NCBI GenBank assembly: GCA_030848705.1
Contig: CM061236.1
Span: 58,485,481 to 58,549,480 of the forward strand
DNA: 64,000 nucleotides
Source: Heracleum sosnowskyi
Taxonomy: Eukaryota > Streptophyta > Magnoliopsida > Apiales > Apiaceae
Direction: 5' to 3'
A program made the position numbers and the translations under genes. Below the pieces are notes generated by a model. That model was given only the letters and a program-made list of their open reading frames with translations, had not been told where the DNA came from and did no database searches. Below, piece after piece: positions 33,401 through 44,600 of this stretch (within the stretch, counting starts at the first letter, position 1; every line of letters begins with the position of its first letter).

Positions 33401-35370
33401 AGGCTGTTTGTGGGTTATCCCAAGGGAACAAAAGGGTATTTGTTTTATAGTCCTAAGGATCGGGATATCATTGTAAGCACCAATGCTAGATTCTTAGAGG
33501 AAGACTATATAATGAATCACAAACCCATGAGTACTGTTGTTTTAGAGGAAATAGTGGGAGGACAAGATAATTCTAAAATGCCACCGGTACAAGTAGAACA
33601 ACCACAAGTAAATGAACAACCTATCACTAATACCACACCAATGCTTCATCGTAGTGGGAGGGTTGTTAAACAACCTGAGAGGTTCATGTTTTTGGGAGAG
33701 TCTTCGGACTTAGTCTCTGGTGAACATGACGAGGATCCCAGGACATACGAAGAAGCAATGCAAGATAAGGATGCAAATCTTTGGCAAAAGGCTATGCAAT
33801 CTGAGATGGAATCTATGTATTCCAATGAAGTCTGGGATCTCGTGGAACCACCCAATGGTGTAAAACCCATTGGATGCAAGTGGATCTACAAAAGAAAAAG
33901 AGGATATGACAAAAAGGTGAAAGCCTAGAAAGCAAGACTTGTTGCGAAAGGGTATACTCAGAAACAAGGAATTGATTATGAGGAAACCTTTTCTCCGGTA
34001 GTCATGCTTAAGTCAATCCGGATTCTTTTATCTATAACAGCTCATCTCGATTATGAGATTTGGCAAATGGATGTCAAGACAGCTTTCCTAAATGGAAGTC
34101 TTGATGAAAACATCCATATGCAGCAACCAAAGGGATTCATCAAAGAGGGCCAAGAGCATCTAGTGTGTAAGATTAAGAAGTCCATTTATGGACTGAAACA
34201 AGCTTCCAGGGAGTGGAACATTCGTTTTGACCAGGCCGTCCAGTCAAATGGTTATGATCAAAGTCCAAGCGAAGCATGTGTGTATAGGAAAAGTGAAGGA
34301 AATGCAGTGGTTTTTCTAGTACTATATGTAGATGACATTTTGCTCATTGGAAACAATGTAGAGATGTTGTCATCTATTAAGGCATGGTTGTTCAAACAAT
34401 TTGAAATGAAAGACTTAGGTGAAGCCGCATACATTCTTGGGATCAAAGTTATAAGAGATCGCAAGAAAAGAACGTTGGCTTTATCTCAAGAACCGTACAT
34501 TGATGAGGTATTGGCTCGTTTTAACATGCAGGACTCTAAGAAGGGTAATTTACCTTTTAGACATGGAGTCTCTCTATCAAAGGAGCAGTGTCCTAAGACA
34601 TCTAAGGAGATAGAGAACATGAAAGCAGTTCCTTATGCTTCAGCATGTGGAAGCTTAATGTATGTTATGTTATGCACGAGACCTGATATTTGCTTTGTCG
34701 TAGGCATGGTCAGTAGATATCAGTCCAATCCAGGTCAGGAACATTGGAGTGCAGTAAAAACGATACTTAAGTACCTGCGAAGGACTAAGAAGTATATGTT
34801 AATTTACAAGGCTTCAGACTTGTTTCCCGTGGGATATACCGATTCAGATTTCTAGACAGATAGGGATAAGAGGAAGTCAACCTCGGGGTGTGTTTTTACT
34901 TTAGGAGGTGGAGCTATAATATGGAGGAGTGTGAAGCAGAAATGCATCGCAGACTCAACCATGGAAGCTGAATATGTGGCAGCCTCTGAGGCAGCCAAGG
35001 AGGCTATATGGTTCCGGAATTTCCTGCTGGATTTGAATGTAGTTCCTAATTTGCCACGGCAAATCACAATTTATTGTGATAATACTGGTGCTGTTGCAAA
35101 TACAAAGGAACCACGAGAACATAAGGCAGCAAAACACATTGAGCGTAAGTATCACCTCATACGACAGTTCGTTAAGCGAGGAGATATTATTGTGACTGAT
35201 ATAGCATCAAAGGACAACCGGGCTGATCCTTTCACGAAGAGTTTACCAGCTAAGGTTTTTGAAGAACACGTGGAGGCGATAGGAGTCAGATGTCTGGTCA
35301 CGGAATAGTTATTTAAACTGGTAGCGGATTATATTAATAAACATTGATATACTCAAAGATTAGCTTGAGT

Positions 35371-35383
35371 ATAAGTGGGAGAT
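35371..35383 (+). other. C3 polypurine tract
   Basis: The purine-rich ATAAGTGGGAGAT lies directly before the 3' LTR. Confidence 0.8.
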
Positions 35384-36536
35384 TGTTGGGTTTTATACTA
35401 AACTATTCATTTGTAGTATATAAACATTGTCCATTTTATTGAGAATCTTGATTGCATATTTTTACATTGTCTGTTTATTATATATTGTGGATAATTTAGT
35501 ATCAAATGGGATAACAGAAGATTAAATTATCAGTGTCTATATATAATATAAAAGGGTTCACAGTTTAAGTGGAATTAGACAAACCACTGGAATAACTGAA
35601 GTATTATTTGGGAATAGTTTATCTTGACTATTAAATAATACTTGTATACTTTGTGTATATTGAACAGGATCGAAATATTAGAACTGTTCTTCTATTCTGA
35701 CAATAAAGAAGAACTAAGATTCTATGATATTATTAATGCTTAGGTTCTCAATCCAAGTGTAGTGATTGACACTTGTATGCAATGCACATGCTTTGATTCA
35801 TATGTGATGTAATTAATTGTTAATTATAATATTATGTATTGAGCAATGACATTGTATGCAGAGTGGGATATTAATTACATAAGGAAACCATGTCCTGATA
35901 ATATTCGGGTTGATGATGTCCTCTTGAAACCTCATAAAGATAATTTTGCTTTAGTCCTGCAGGCAGATTTGTTCTTGCATAATTATAAGGTTGAGTGGAT
36001 GATCAAGGATAAAAAGATATCAATTAAATTAATTATCAGAAATTAATTTAATTAATGGACATATGATATCTTAAACATGGGGGATTTAATAAGCAAATAA
36101 TATAGGAGCCGAATTTAATAATAAAATAATTACGGTATTAGGAAAGGTAGTGCAAATATTAATTCGTTAGTGGATAGAATTAATATTTAATGACATTGGG
36201 CTTGACCCAGAATGTCATTGGGAGGCCCGACCTAATTCTCCATGATCCCTACTGGAGCCTATATATATTCTTGTTCTCCTAAAGCTGCAAAGAGAAGAGA
36301 AAAAAATAATTCGAGATTAAAAACCTAGGGCAGCCGCAAGGAGCTAGGGTTTTGGGATTTCGAGGCTTTAAGGAGAGGAAACTTTGGGAGATCGAAGGCC
36401 ACACTTCGCTCGAAGGGAATCAAGGAATTCAGTAGAAGACGTGGATCTGAATCGTAGCGATTAAGGTAAAGTTTTCTTTTCGAACTCATAATCAATCATA
36501 TAGTAAAACGCAGAACAGTAATCATACGTCCCAACA
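35384..36536 (+). repeat. C3 3' LTR
   Basis: 1153 bp, matching the 5' LTR with about ten substitutions. It is followed by the target duplication CTATG and S2 gag. Confidence 0.95.
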
Positions 36537-36541
36537 CTATG

Positions 36542-37239
36542 AGCTGGAGCAGATTCAGCAAAAGGAGATTTATGGAACTGGAAAGATAGTTAGTACTTCT
36601 ACAGCATTGGCAACAGAAGTCCCATAGCAACTGGAAGTGAAGGTTGTTCAACCTTCCAGTTCTGACATAGATGTTATTGTAGCTGAATATGGCTTAACAT
36701 CCACTGATCAATCTGGTGGTGACTTCTATTCTATGGAAGAACTTGAACAGCTGGAGGATGAGTCTATGGAAATGATAGTGAGGAAGTTTGGAAAATTCAG
36801 ATTCAGAAGGAATCCTAATCTTAAGTTCAAGCCCAGGTTTCAGAGGGGTGGTTCTTCCTCTTCAAATAGCACAAGGGATGGCTATAAAACTGGAACTGTG
36901 GACAGAAGCACAATCAGGTGCTATAATTGTAATGAGTTGGGTCATTTTGCTACAGAATGTAAAAAGCCAAATCAAGTGAGAAGGAACTCATTTGATTCTA
37001 GCAAGAAGAATAAGATTGGGAAAGCTTATGTTGCCGAGGAAAAAAGCTGGAATGATACGGATAGTGATGAAGAAGCTGGTGAAATTGGAAACCTAGCTTT
37101 AATGGCTAATGAGGCAAGCACTTCATCATTCATGTCAGAGGTAAAGTTTACTGATTATGAAATGATCTATCATCTTAGTAGTACTGTTTCTTGTGCACGT
37201 AGTGAAAATGATAGAATAATTCTTTTGAACACAGCTCTT
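36542..37239 (+). pseudogene. gag: S2 gag, part 2 (zinc knuckle)
   Basis: Continues the part 1 frame directly after the C3 target duplication (ELEQIQQKE...). A TAG lies at 36625-36627, then the CCHC knuckle CYNCNELGHFATEC near 36920-36960, followed by an acidic segment. It is interrupted by Athila after the bases encoding LLNTAL. Confidence 0.9.
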
Positions 37240-38664
37240 TGTTACGACCAAACTCAACACGCAAGTGCACGTGATCTCAAGTAATACAGATAGCAAATAA
37301 GGTTCGTTCCTACAGGGACTCGTTGTTTGTCTAGTTAATTCACTCACCAATGTATGATTATTATCCGATGCTAAAACAAATAACAAAGTGGATTTTTGTT
37401 ATCACTATAATTAATCTAAGAATTATAACTAATTAACAACTACTTAAACTGAGATTTATGTCGATTTACTTATGCGAATAAAACATGGGATTTCAACTTC
37501 ATTAAACAATCCATCTAAAGTCTCCAATTCTCTAGCCCTTTCATGTGATTTATTAATACCTGATCGAACACACAAAACTGATATAAGCCAACTTTCGTTG
37601 CACAAATACCATCCTAAATAATATCCACAATAAAGATAGAAATCACTTAGTCTCCCAATTATGCTTAGTCCCTATATGTCTATAAAGATTGAAAACATAA
37701 TGGTTAAAGTACAAGCATTCAATTGATCACATAGTCGTCATAAAACGGTTAGAGTTACGACACTAATTACGAATGATATTCTCACGCATAAACCTATGCT
37801 AGCATGGCAAGTTCTAAACTCTTAAATCCACTTTCGCTTCAATAAGAATTAACACACAATTACAGGAGTTAGCTACTCTCCTATAACGAATTAAAACAAC
37901 CATGATAGGATATCGCATCAATCACACTATAGGCATCGAGAAAATTCAACAAATAAACTTCATGAATAAATCCGCTAAAACCCCATGACAACGAGTTAGT
38001 TCATAATCAAACTAATCGTCACCATGGGTTCTAATGTAAACATGATGAAAGAAAATGAATTATATTGAATAAATAACAAGGGTTCTAAAGAATACACCCA
38101 ACCAAGCATCCACAAGCTAGAAAGATTACAAGAAATAAATTGAAAACGATCTTCTTCCTTGCTTCTTCGTGCTTAAAAACTCCGTAGATAATATATATAT
38201 CTGTCTCTCTAGGGTTTTCTTCTCTTTTTATAAGCCTCCAGGTGCAAACAAGTCGTACCAAATTGTAATTTTTTTACTTCCACTCGAAAAATCAGCAATT
38301 AGGTTAAAACAGGAATTTTTCGCCAGAGTGCCCGGCGCTGCCGCGCCAATTTTGTATAGGAGCACGGCGCTGCCGCGCCAGGATCACTGCTCAGTTTTTT
38401 TTCATGCGGCGCTGCCGCGCCATTCTCAAGTACTAACACGGCGCTGCCGCGCCATTCCCTCTGTCCAGCAAACTGAATTTTTTTCCTTTTCTTCATTATA
38501 ACTCCGTCTCGCGCTCCGATTGCTCCGCTTCATTCCTAGTACACCTGTGATAAATATACCTGCACAATACCCTTAAAAGAGATCAAAAATACCACAACTC
38601 GAGTACAAACATTCGTTTTAAGCCAAACGGAAACGTTCTAAGTGAATAAAATACCCACTTATCA
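37240..38664 (-). repeat. Athila 3' LTR
   Basis: 1425 bp. It contains four GGCGCTGCCGCGCC dyads (38334, 38366, 38408, 38440) arranged as two pairs, and a TATA-like TATAAAAA on the minus strand near 38225-38233. Confidence 0.95.
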
Positions 38665-38680
38665 CACCCCCAAACTTAAA
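38665..38680 (-). other. Athila polypurine tract at the 3' LTR
   Basis: TTTAAGTTTGGGGGTG on the minus strand, touching the LTR. The identical 16 bases recur at 40003-40018. Confidence 0.85.
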
Positions 38681-40068
38681 CCGACGCTCGTCCTCGAGCA
38701 TAAACAAACTACCACTTCCGTAGGTGATCACGGTTGCATTTGGCATATGCAACAAGCCCTTTAAACCCCTAGGCAGCCCTAGTGGACGAGTAAGGTCTCG
38801 TGAGGGCCTATAGTGAATGTACCCACAAAATCCATCTAACAATGCAACTACAAATGCAACTAACTACATGTATGCAACTATATGGAAATGCAAGGACCCC
38901 CTTAGACTAACCAAAACCATTCATTAGGCAAACATCTCAAATCATGCAACAACTTCCAAACAGAGCTCGACTAAATTCCCGTATACTAACAATACATGCA
39001 TAGGAACGTGGTGTGTGCGATACTCATCAGATATACTCCTAACACTAGATCAAAAATCATACCGATTCTTAGTCAAGGCAATCACAAGTTTATAAAAAGA
39101 ATGAACGGTAGACACATCATAACTTCGAGACACCTCCATACTCATTCAGATTACCCAGGAATTCATGCTTTATTACCACGACACATACTACTATTCACAA
39201 CACATATGCTTATTTAACCGTGCAATGAGTGAGACCCCAAAAGGCTTATACAATAATACCCATGTAGCGAGTGTTAGGTCAGTGGATCCCAGACTATAAA
39301 AGCCTTAGGTCACTAGGACTAAGTCCCCTCAGACTTAATTACTCGAGTATTAAAGAGCTCACTCGTGGTTAATTTTGCATTTAACTATTTACATGACTTT
39401 TTTTTTTTCTTTTCTTTCTTTTTTTTTTCTTTTTTTTCTATACAATCTGGAATGAGAATTCTCAATTCCAACCCTAGACTACTCATATAAATATGAGCCG
39501 GCTACTAGCCATTTGACACCTAGCCATAACAACAAACAACTAGCATGAAAATCCTGTTTCCCCCCAAACTTATACTTTAGTGCTCTTACGTTATCAAGGG
39601 AATAAAGAACATTCTAAATATAACCAGGTAATTAAACCTCAAAACATCCAAACAAGCATGACCCCCAATCTAGCCCAAAAGCAAACAATGAGTTGTGTAA
39701 ATGGTTTTGTCCCCATAACATGCATGTCAATTTCATAGAAACTATAAATCAACCCTCTATTCATGATTACCACACTCAAATCAACATCTACCTGCCAAAC
39801 AGAAATAGCTCGTCCTAAGGGATCATGAAAATGCATGCCATGCTCATGCAACTATATGAACATAAATAACAAAATAGCAGAATGTCCTATATGCTCTAAA
39901 CTAACATGCAACAAAATGCTCTAAACTAACATGAAATTAACTAACATGCACAAATGCTCCTAATATGCAATACACCTAATATACAAATGCACCTTTCATC
40001 CCCACCCCCAAACTTAAAATTTTCAATGCCCACATTGAAGGTAAGAATTAAAAGAGTGCAAAGCATAC
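38681..40068 (-). other. Athila non-coding 3' region
   Basis: About 1.4 kb without a supported ORF. It holds a long T-rich tract (about 39398-39440), a PPT-like tract at 39560-39573, and a perfect second copy of the 16 base PPT at 40003-40018 just downstream of the 394-codon ORF. Confidence 0.75.
40003..40018 (-). other. Second (internal) polypurine tract of Athila
   Basis: TTTAAGTTTGGGGGTG on the minus strand, identical to the tract at the LTR border. It continues into GGGGATGAAAGG, making an even longer purine run. Confidence 0.75.
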
Positions 40069-41253
40069 CTACTCATCGTCCGAACCACTCCCATTAGGAG
40101 TGTCCGGTGGCGGATAGACAGCGCCAACTCCAAAGGACGGAAAAGTCACGTCCACCCCACTTGCACGCAAAGCCGTGCCCAAAGCCTGTGCAAACTGACC
40201 AAAATCTGCTGCAAATCCTGCCTGCATATCGTGCACCGCATCAATACACCTCGTCAATCGCCTATACTGCCGCTGACTGATAAGAGAACCTCCATCCTGA
40301 GGCTCCTCCTCCTGCTGCTGCTGTTGCTGCTGTTGACCCTCTACTACATAACCAAGACCCCACCAATCCGGCTCACCTCCATCCCACACATTCAGCCTCA
40401 TTATACTCTGATGATCCAGTGCTGCCTGTGGCTGCTGCACAACCTCCGCTTCTGACCAAATAGCACCACCATCCCTAGCCAACCTAGCAATAACCGAACC
40501 ATAAGGTATCGCCGCAGTGGTACTCCCTTGCATAAAACGGAGAATCCCCTGGTGGATCAAATTACCCACATCCACCAACTCTCTGCTGCAAATAGCAAAC
40601 AACAAGATAGCCCTCTCCACTGTCACCTCATTAGAATGCCTAGTAGGGATGAGGTTAGCACAAATGAACAAATGCCAAGTACGCGCATACTGATTCAGAG
40701 CCGTCGACATAAACGAAGTAGGCTCAGTAGTGCCATGCCTCAAGGTCCACTGTGTACCTGGAACACATAACCTCTGAATAATCATCTGAAGGTCCACAGC
40801 ATCGCGAGTCCTTCCCGACCAATCCTCTTGATTCCTCCTAGGAGTCGGAAGACCAAGAACACGACGAATAGTACGCGGCCGATAATCCACACGAAACCCA
40901 CGAACTTGGCTAATCCCATTCCTGTCCACACTAGCATTCACATAAAACTCGCGAACCACCGTCATCGGAACAGGCTCCGGAGCCTCACAAAATTGCTCCC
41001 AACCTCTCTCCGCAATATTCTCCAACATATAACCATCCGATGCCGTAGGCAAAATACCCCTCTCACGGGCAATAGGACGCCCCAACAACTCATTATAAGC
41101 CTCACGAGCCTCATTAGAAACAAATTGAGGTCCACCATTACCTCCCCCAGAATCAGATGACGAAGAAGAACGAGGGTGCCTTCCACCAGCCCCACTACCA
41201 CTAGCACCCTCACTACCACCACCAATTACAACCCGTTGTCGCTTGGATGCCAT
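40069..41253 (-). CDS. Athila post-pol ORF, 'putative plant transposon protein' type
   Basis: An intact ORF of 394 codons from ATG 41253 (MASKRQRVV). The N-terminus is basic then Ser/Gly-rich. The central part (FVSNEAREAYNELLGR... VVREFYVNAS... IRRVLGLPTPRR) and the following helical segment (TWHLFICANLIPTRHSNEVT... AILLFAICSRELVDVGNLI) look like the uncharacterised domain often annotated as a putative plant transposon protein in Athila elements. A Gln run then an acidic patch follow, with a short C-terminal tail. It lies in the position of the env-like gene of Athila and is separated from pol by 416 bp. No signal peptide or obvious membrane segment is visible. Function unknown. Confidence 0.75.
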   Translation of the reverse strand: MASKRQRVVIGGGSEGASGSGAGGRHPRSSSSSDSGGGNGGPQFVSNEAREAYNELLGRPIARERGILPTASDGYMLENIAERGWEQFCEAPEPVPMTVVREFYVNASVDRNGISQVRGFRVDYRPRTIRRVLGLPTPRRNQEDWSGRTRDAVDLQMIIQRLCVPGTQWTLRHGTTEPTSFMSTALNQYARTWHLFICANLIPTRHSNEVTVERAILLFAICSRELVDVGNLIHQGILRFMQGSTTAAIPYGSVIARLARDGGAIWSEAEVVQQPQAALDHQSIMRLNVWDGGEPDWWGLGYVVEGQQQQQQQQEEEPQDGGSLISQRQYRRLTRCIDAVHDMQAGFAADFGQFAQALGTALRASGVDVTFPSFGVGAVYPPPDTPNGSGSDDE

Positions 41254-41669
41254 TGAATCGAATGGAAGAAAGTGTTTAGAGTGTTTGAGAATTTGTGAGA
41301 TTTGTAAGTAGTGTATGTATAGGTTGTATAGGTAGGGTTATGGGATGTGGGTTTATATAGAGGAATTTAGGGTTAGTGGGTATGGGTAGTGGGTTAGGGT
41401 AATGGGCCACTAAATACAACAACACTTTTTTTTTTTTCTTTTTTTTTTCAAATTTTCTGTTTTATTTTTCTCAGCAGACTACACGGCGCTGCCGTGCCAT
41501 TTTTATGCCTTAGCACGGCGCTGCCGCGCCAGAACTTCTGCTGAAATTTTTTTTCTATTTTTCTATTTTTTTTTTTTTTTTTTCATGAGAAGTAAAAGCA
41601 TACCATCAAGTGGGTTGCCTCCCACGAAGCGCTCTTTTTAAGTCATTAGCTTGACATAACTCCATCTCC
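41254..41669 (-). other. Athila spacer between pol and the post-pol ORF
   Basis: No ORF. It contains one pair of GC-rich dyads (41485-41498, with one mismatch, and 41517-41530) flanked by T-rich tracts (41428-41450 and 41551-41583). Confidence 0.75.
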
Positions 41670-44600
41670 TTACGTTGTGCAAATTAGAACCGCGGTCTCA
41701 ACTTCGCGATTCAACTTCTCTCCAAAATATGGCTTTAACCGCTGACCATTGACCTTGAACGACTGGTCCGGTGACTTGTCAAAAATCTCCACTGCTCCAT
41801 GCTGAAAAACTGTTTTAACTGAGAATGGACCTGACCAACGTGACTTCAACTTTCCAGGAAATAACCGAAGTCGAGAGTTGAACAACAACACCAATTGCCC
41901 AGGCACAAATGTCTTAAGAACCAACCGACGATCATGCCACCTTTTGACTTTCTCTTTATATAGCTTGTTGTTCTCATAAGCTTGCAATCGAAACTCGTCC
42001 AATTCATTCAACTGAACCATACGCTTTTCACCTACTGCTGTAAGATCAAAATTCAGCTTCTTCAACGCCCAATAAGCCTTGTGTTCTAACTCAGCTGGAA
42101 GATGACATGCTTTTCCATACACAAGCTGAAATGGTGACATTCCCAAAGGTGTTTTATAGGCCGTCCGATAAGCCCACACTGCTTCATCAAGCTTCAAAGC
42201 CCAATCCTTCCTAGAAGGACTTACCACCTTCTCAAGAATCCGTTTAATTTCACGATTAGACACTTCAGCTTGCCCATTGGTTTGAGGATGATAAGCTGTA
42301 GCAACTCGATGATTGATATTGTAGCGTGCCATAAGAGATGTAAACTTCCGATTGCAAAAGTGCGTACCTTCATCACTGATGATAACCCGTGGAGTGCCAA
42401 ACCGAGTAAATATATTCTTGTGAAGGAAATTAAGCACCACCTTAGCATCATTCGTTGGAAGTGCCTTTACCTCCACCCACTTAGACACATAATCCACAGC
42501 TAACAGAATATACTGATTACCACATGACGGAATGAACGGTCCCATGAAGTCGATTCCCCACACGTCAAAGATCTCTACCTCCAACATGACATTAAGAGGC
42601 ATCTCGTCCCTACGAGAAATATTACCAACTCGTTGACATCGATCACATCTCAACACAAACTGATGCGCATCCTTGAATAGAGTCGGCCAATAGAAACCTG
42701 CTTGAAGAATACGTGTGGCTGTCTTTTCACCCGCATAATGGCCTCCATAAGCTGTAGCATGAAAATCACTAAGAATAGCCTCGGTCTCACTGTAAGGAAC
42801 ACAACGCCTAATAATCTGATCAACTCCTTGCTTGAACAAAAACGGCTCATCCCAAATATACTGCTTGACATCATGTAAGAATTTCTTCTTTTGAGCAGAA
42901 GAGAGCTCAGGTGGTATGATGTTACTTACTAGATAATTCACAATGTCGGCATACCATGGTTCAACATCTTTCACACTGAATAGTTGCTCATCCGGAAAAA
43001 ACTCATTAATAACCGTATTATCTTTAGGTGACTTCCCATGATCTTCCAATCTAGAGAGATGGTCAGCTACCTGATTCTCCGTCCCCTTTCTGTCCTTGAT
43101 TTCCACGTCAAATTCTTGCAACAGAAGAACCCAACGAATCAACCTTGGCTTAGCATCTTTCTTCGCCAAGAGATAGCGAATAGCAGCATGATCTGTATAA
43201 ACTGTCACCTTAGTACCAAGCAGATAAGAGCGAAACTTTTCAAACCCGTAAACAATAGCAAGTAGTTCCTTCTCAGTGGTGGTGTAATTCATCTGAGCAT
43301 CATTAAGAGTTTTGCTTGCATAATAAATAACATGAAACACCTTTTCTTTCCTTTGGCCTAGAACGGCCCCAAGCGCGAAATCACTAGCATCGCACATCAA
43401 AGCAAATGGTTGGCTCCAATCAGGAGCTGTAATAACTGGAGCAGAAATTAATTTCTTCTTCAAGATCTCGAATGCATGTAAACAAGACTCATCAAACTTG
43501 AACGGAACATCTTTTTCCAAGAGATTGCAAAGTGGCTTAGAAATTTTTGAGAAATCCTTTATGAAACGCCTGTAGAACCCCGCATGACCAAGAAAGCTGC
43601 GAATACCCTTGACTGAAACAGGGGCAGGAAGGTTCTCAATAGTCTCCACCTTTGCCTTGTCAACTTCCAAACCTTTACACGAAACCTTGTGTCCCAGAAT
43701 GACACCTTCTTGTAGCATGAAATGGCACTTTTCCCAATTTAGAACAAGATTTGTCTCCACACAACGCTTTAGAACCAAACTCAAGTTTCCCAAGCACTCA
43801 TCAAAAGAATCCCCAAAGACTGAGAAATCGTCCATGAATACTTCCACATTAATTCCAATCATGTCAGAAAAAATGGCCATCATGCATCGCTGAAAAGTAG
43901 CTGGTGCTCCACACAACCCGAAAGAAACACGTCTGAATGCAAATGTACCAAATGGACAAGTGAATGTAGTCTTCTCTTGATCCTCGGGCGCTATGCAAAT
44001 CTGATTGTAACCAGAATACCCATCAAGTAAGCAATAGTACTGATGTCCAGCCAGTCTGTCGAGCATCTGATCAATGAACGGAAGTGGAAAGTGATCTTTC
44101 CGAGTAGCCTTGTTCAACTTTCGATAATCCATGCAAATCCTCCAACCAGTAACTGTTCGAGTAGGAATGAGCTCGTTCTTTTCATTAGTCACCACTGTCA
44201 TGCCTCCCTTCTTAGGCACACATTGCACCGGACTCACCCAAGAACTATCAGAGATCGGATAGATAATGCCTGCATCAAGCCATTTAAGAATTTCCTTCTT
44301 CACAACTTCCTTCATAACAGGATTCAGTCTCCTTTGATTATCAACTGTAGGTTTAGCTCCCTCTTCCAAAGGAATTTTGTGCATGCAATAAGAAGGACTA
44401 ATACCCTTTATGTCTGCTATAGTCCACCCAATGGTTGATTTGAAATCCCTTAAAATTCGCAATAGCTTTTCCTCTTCCATGCCTGAAAGCTTAGATGATA
44501 TAATAACAGGTAAGGTAGAAGAATCACCAAGATAGGCATACCTTAGATGTTCAGGCAATGGCTTAAGTTCCAATGTAGGTGCTTCCTCGATAGATGGCTT

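Larger units (their letters stand above)
26392..35308 (+). pseudogene. gag-pol: C3 gag-pol (one frame, three stops, interrupted by a solo LTR)
   Basis: Gag starts at ATG 26392 (MGFNPLFTILKDNKLTGPNY), is interrupted at 26460-31432, and resumes at 31438 (WKRNLDIVL). In order: zinc knuckle CFKCKQSGHWKKDC (about 32100), protease CVDTGATDH (about 32230), HHCC region near 32660-32770, integrase HTDLCGP, RSDRGGEY and NGVAERRNRTLLE, RT KTAFLNG and YVDDILLIG (about 34080 and 34330), RNase H YTDSDF and STMEAEYVAASEAAKEAIW, and end at 35308. All parts are in one frame once the solo LTR and one GAATG are removed. Stops lie at 31889-31891 (TAA), 33926-33928 (TAG) and 34853-34855 (TAG). No frameshift was found. 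Confidence 0.92.
23936..36536 (+). mobile_element. C3: Ty1/copia element (Angela/TAR/Tork-like) nested in S2 gag
   Basis: LTRs of 1153 bp at 23936-25088 and 35384-36536 start TGTTGGG and end CCCAACA. CTATG flanks both outer ends. By eye they differ at about ten positions (about 0.9%). The internal region has a single gag-pol frame with three in-frame stops and a Tekay-type solo LTR at 26460-31432. Unusually, the left LTR is followed by CTATG and a further 28 bp of S2 gag, a copy of the sequence after the right LTR, and no primer site is found there. The lineage assignment within copia is tentative. Confidence 0.9.

Noticed and set aside
40069..41253. Calling the Athila post-pol ORF a DNA transposase or an envelope gene
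   Set aside because: There is no catalytic motif, signal peptide or membrane segment. The name 'putative plant transposon protein' is only a family label.
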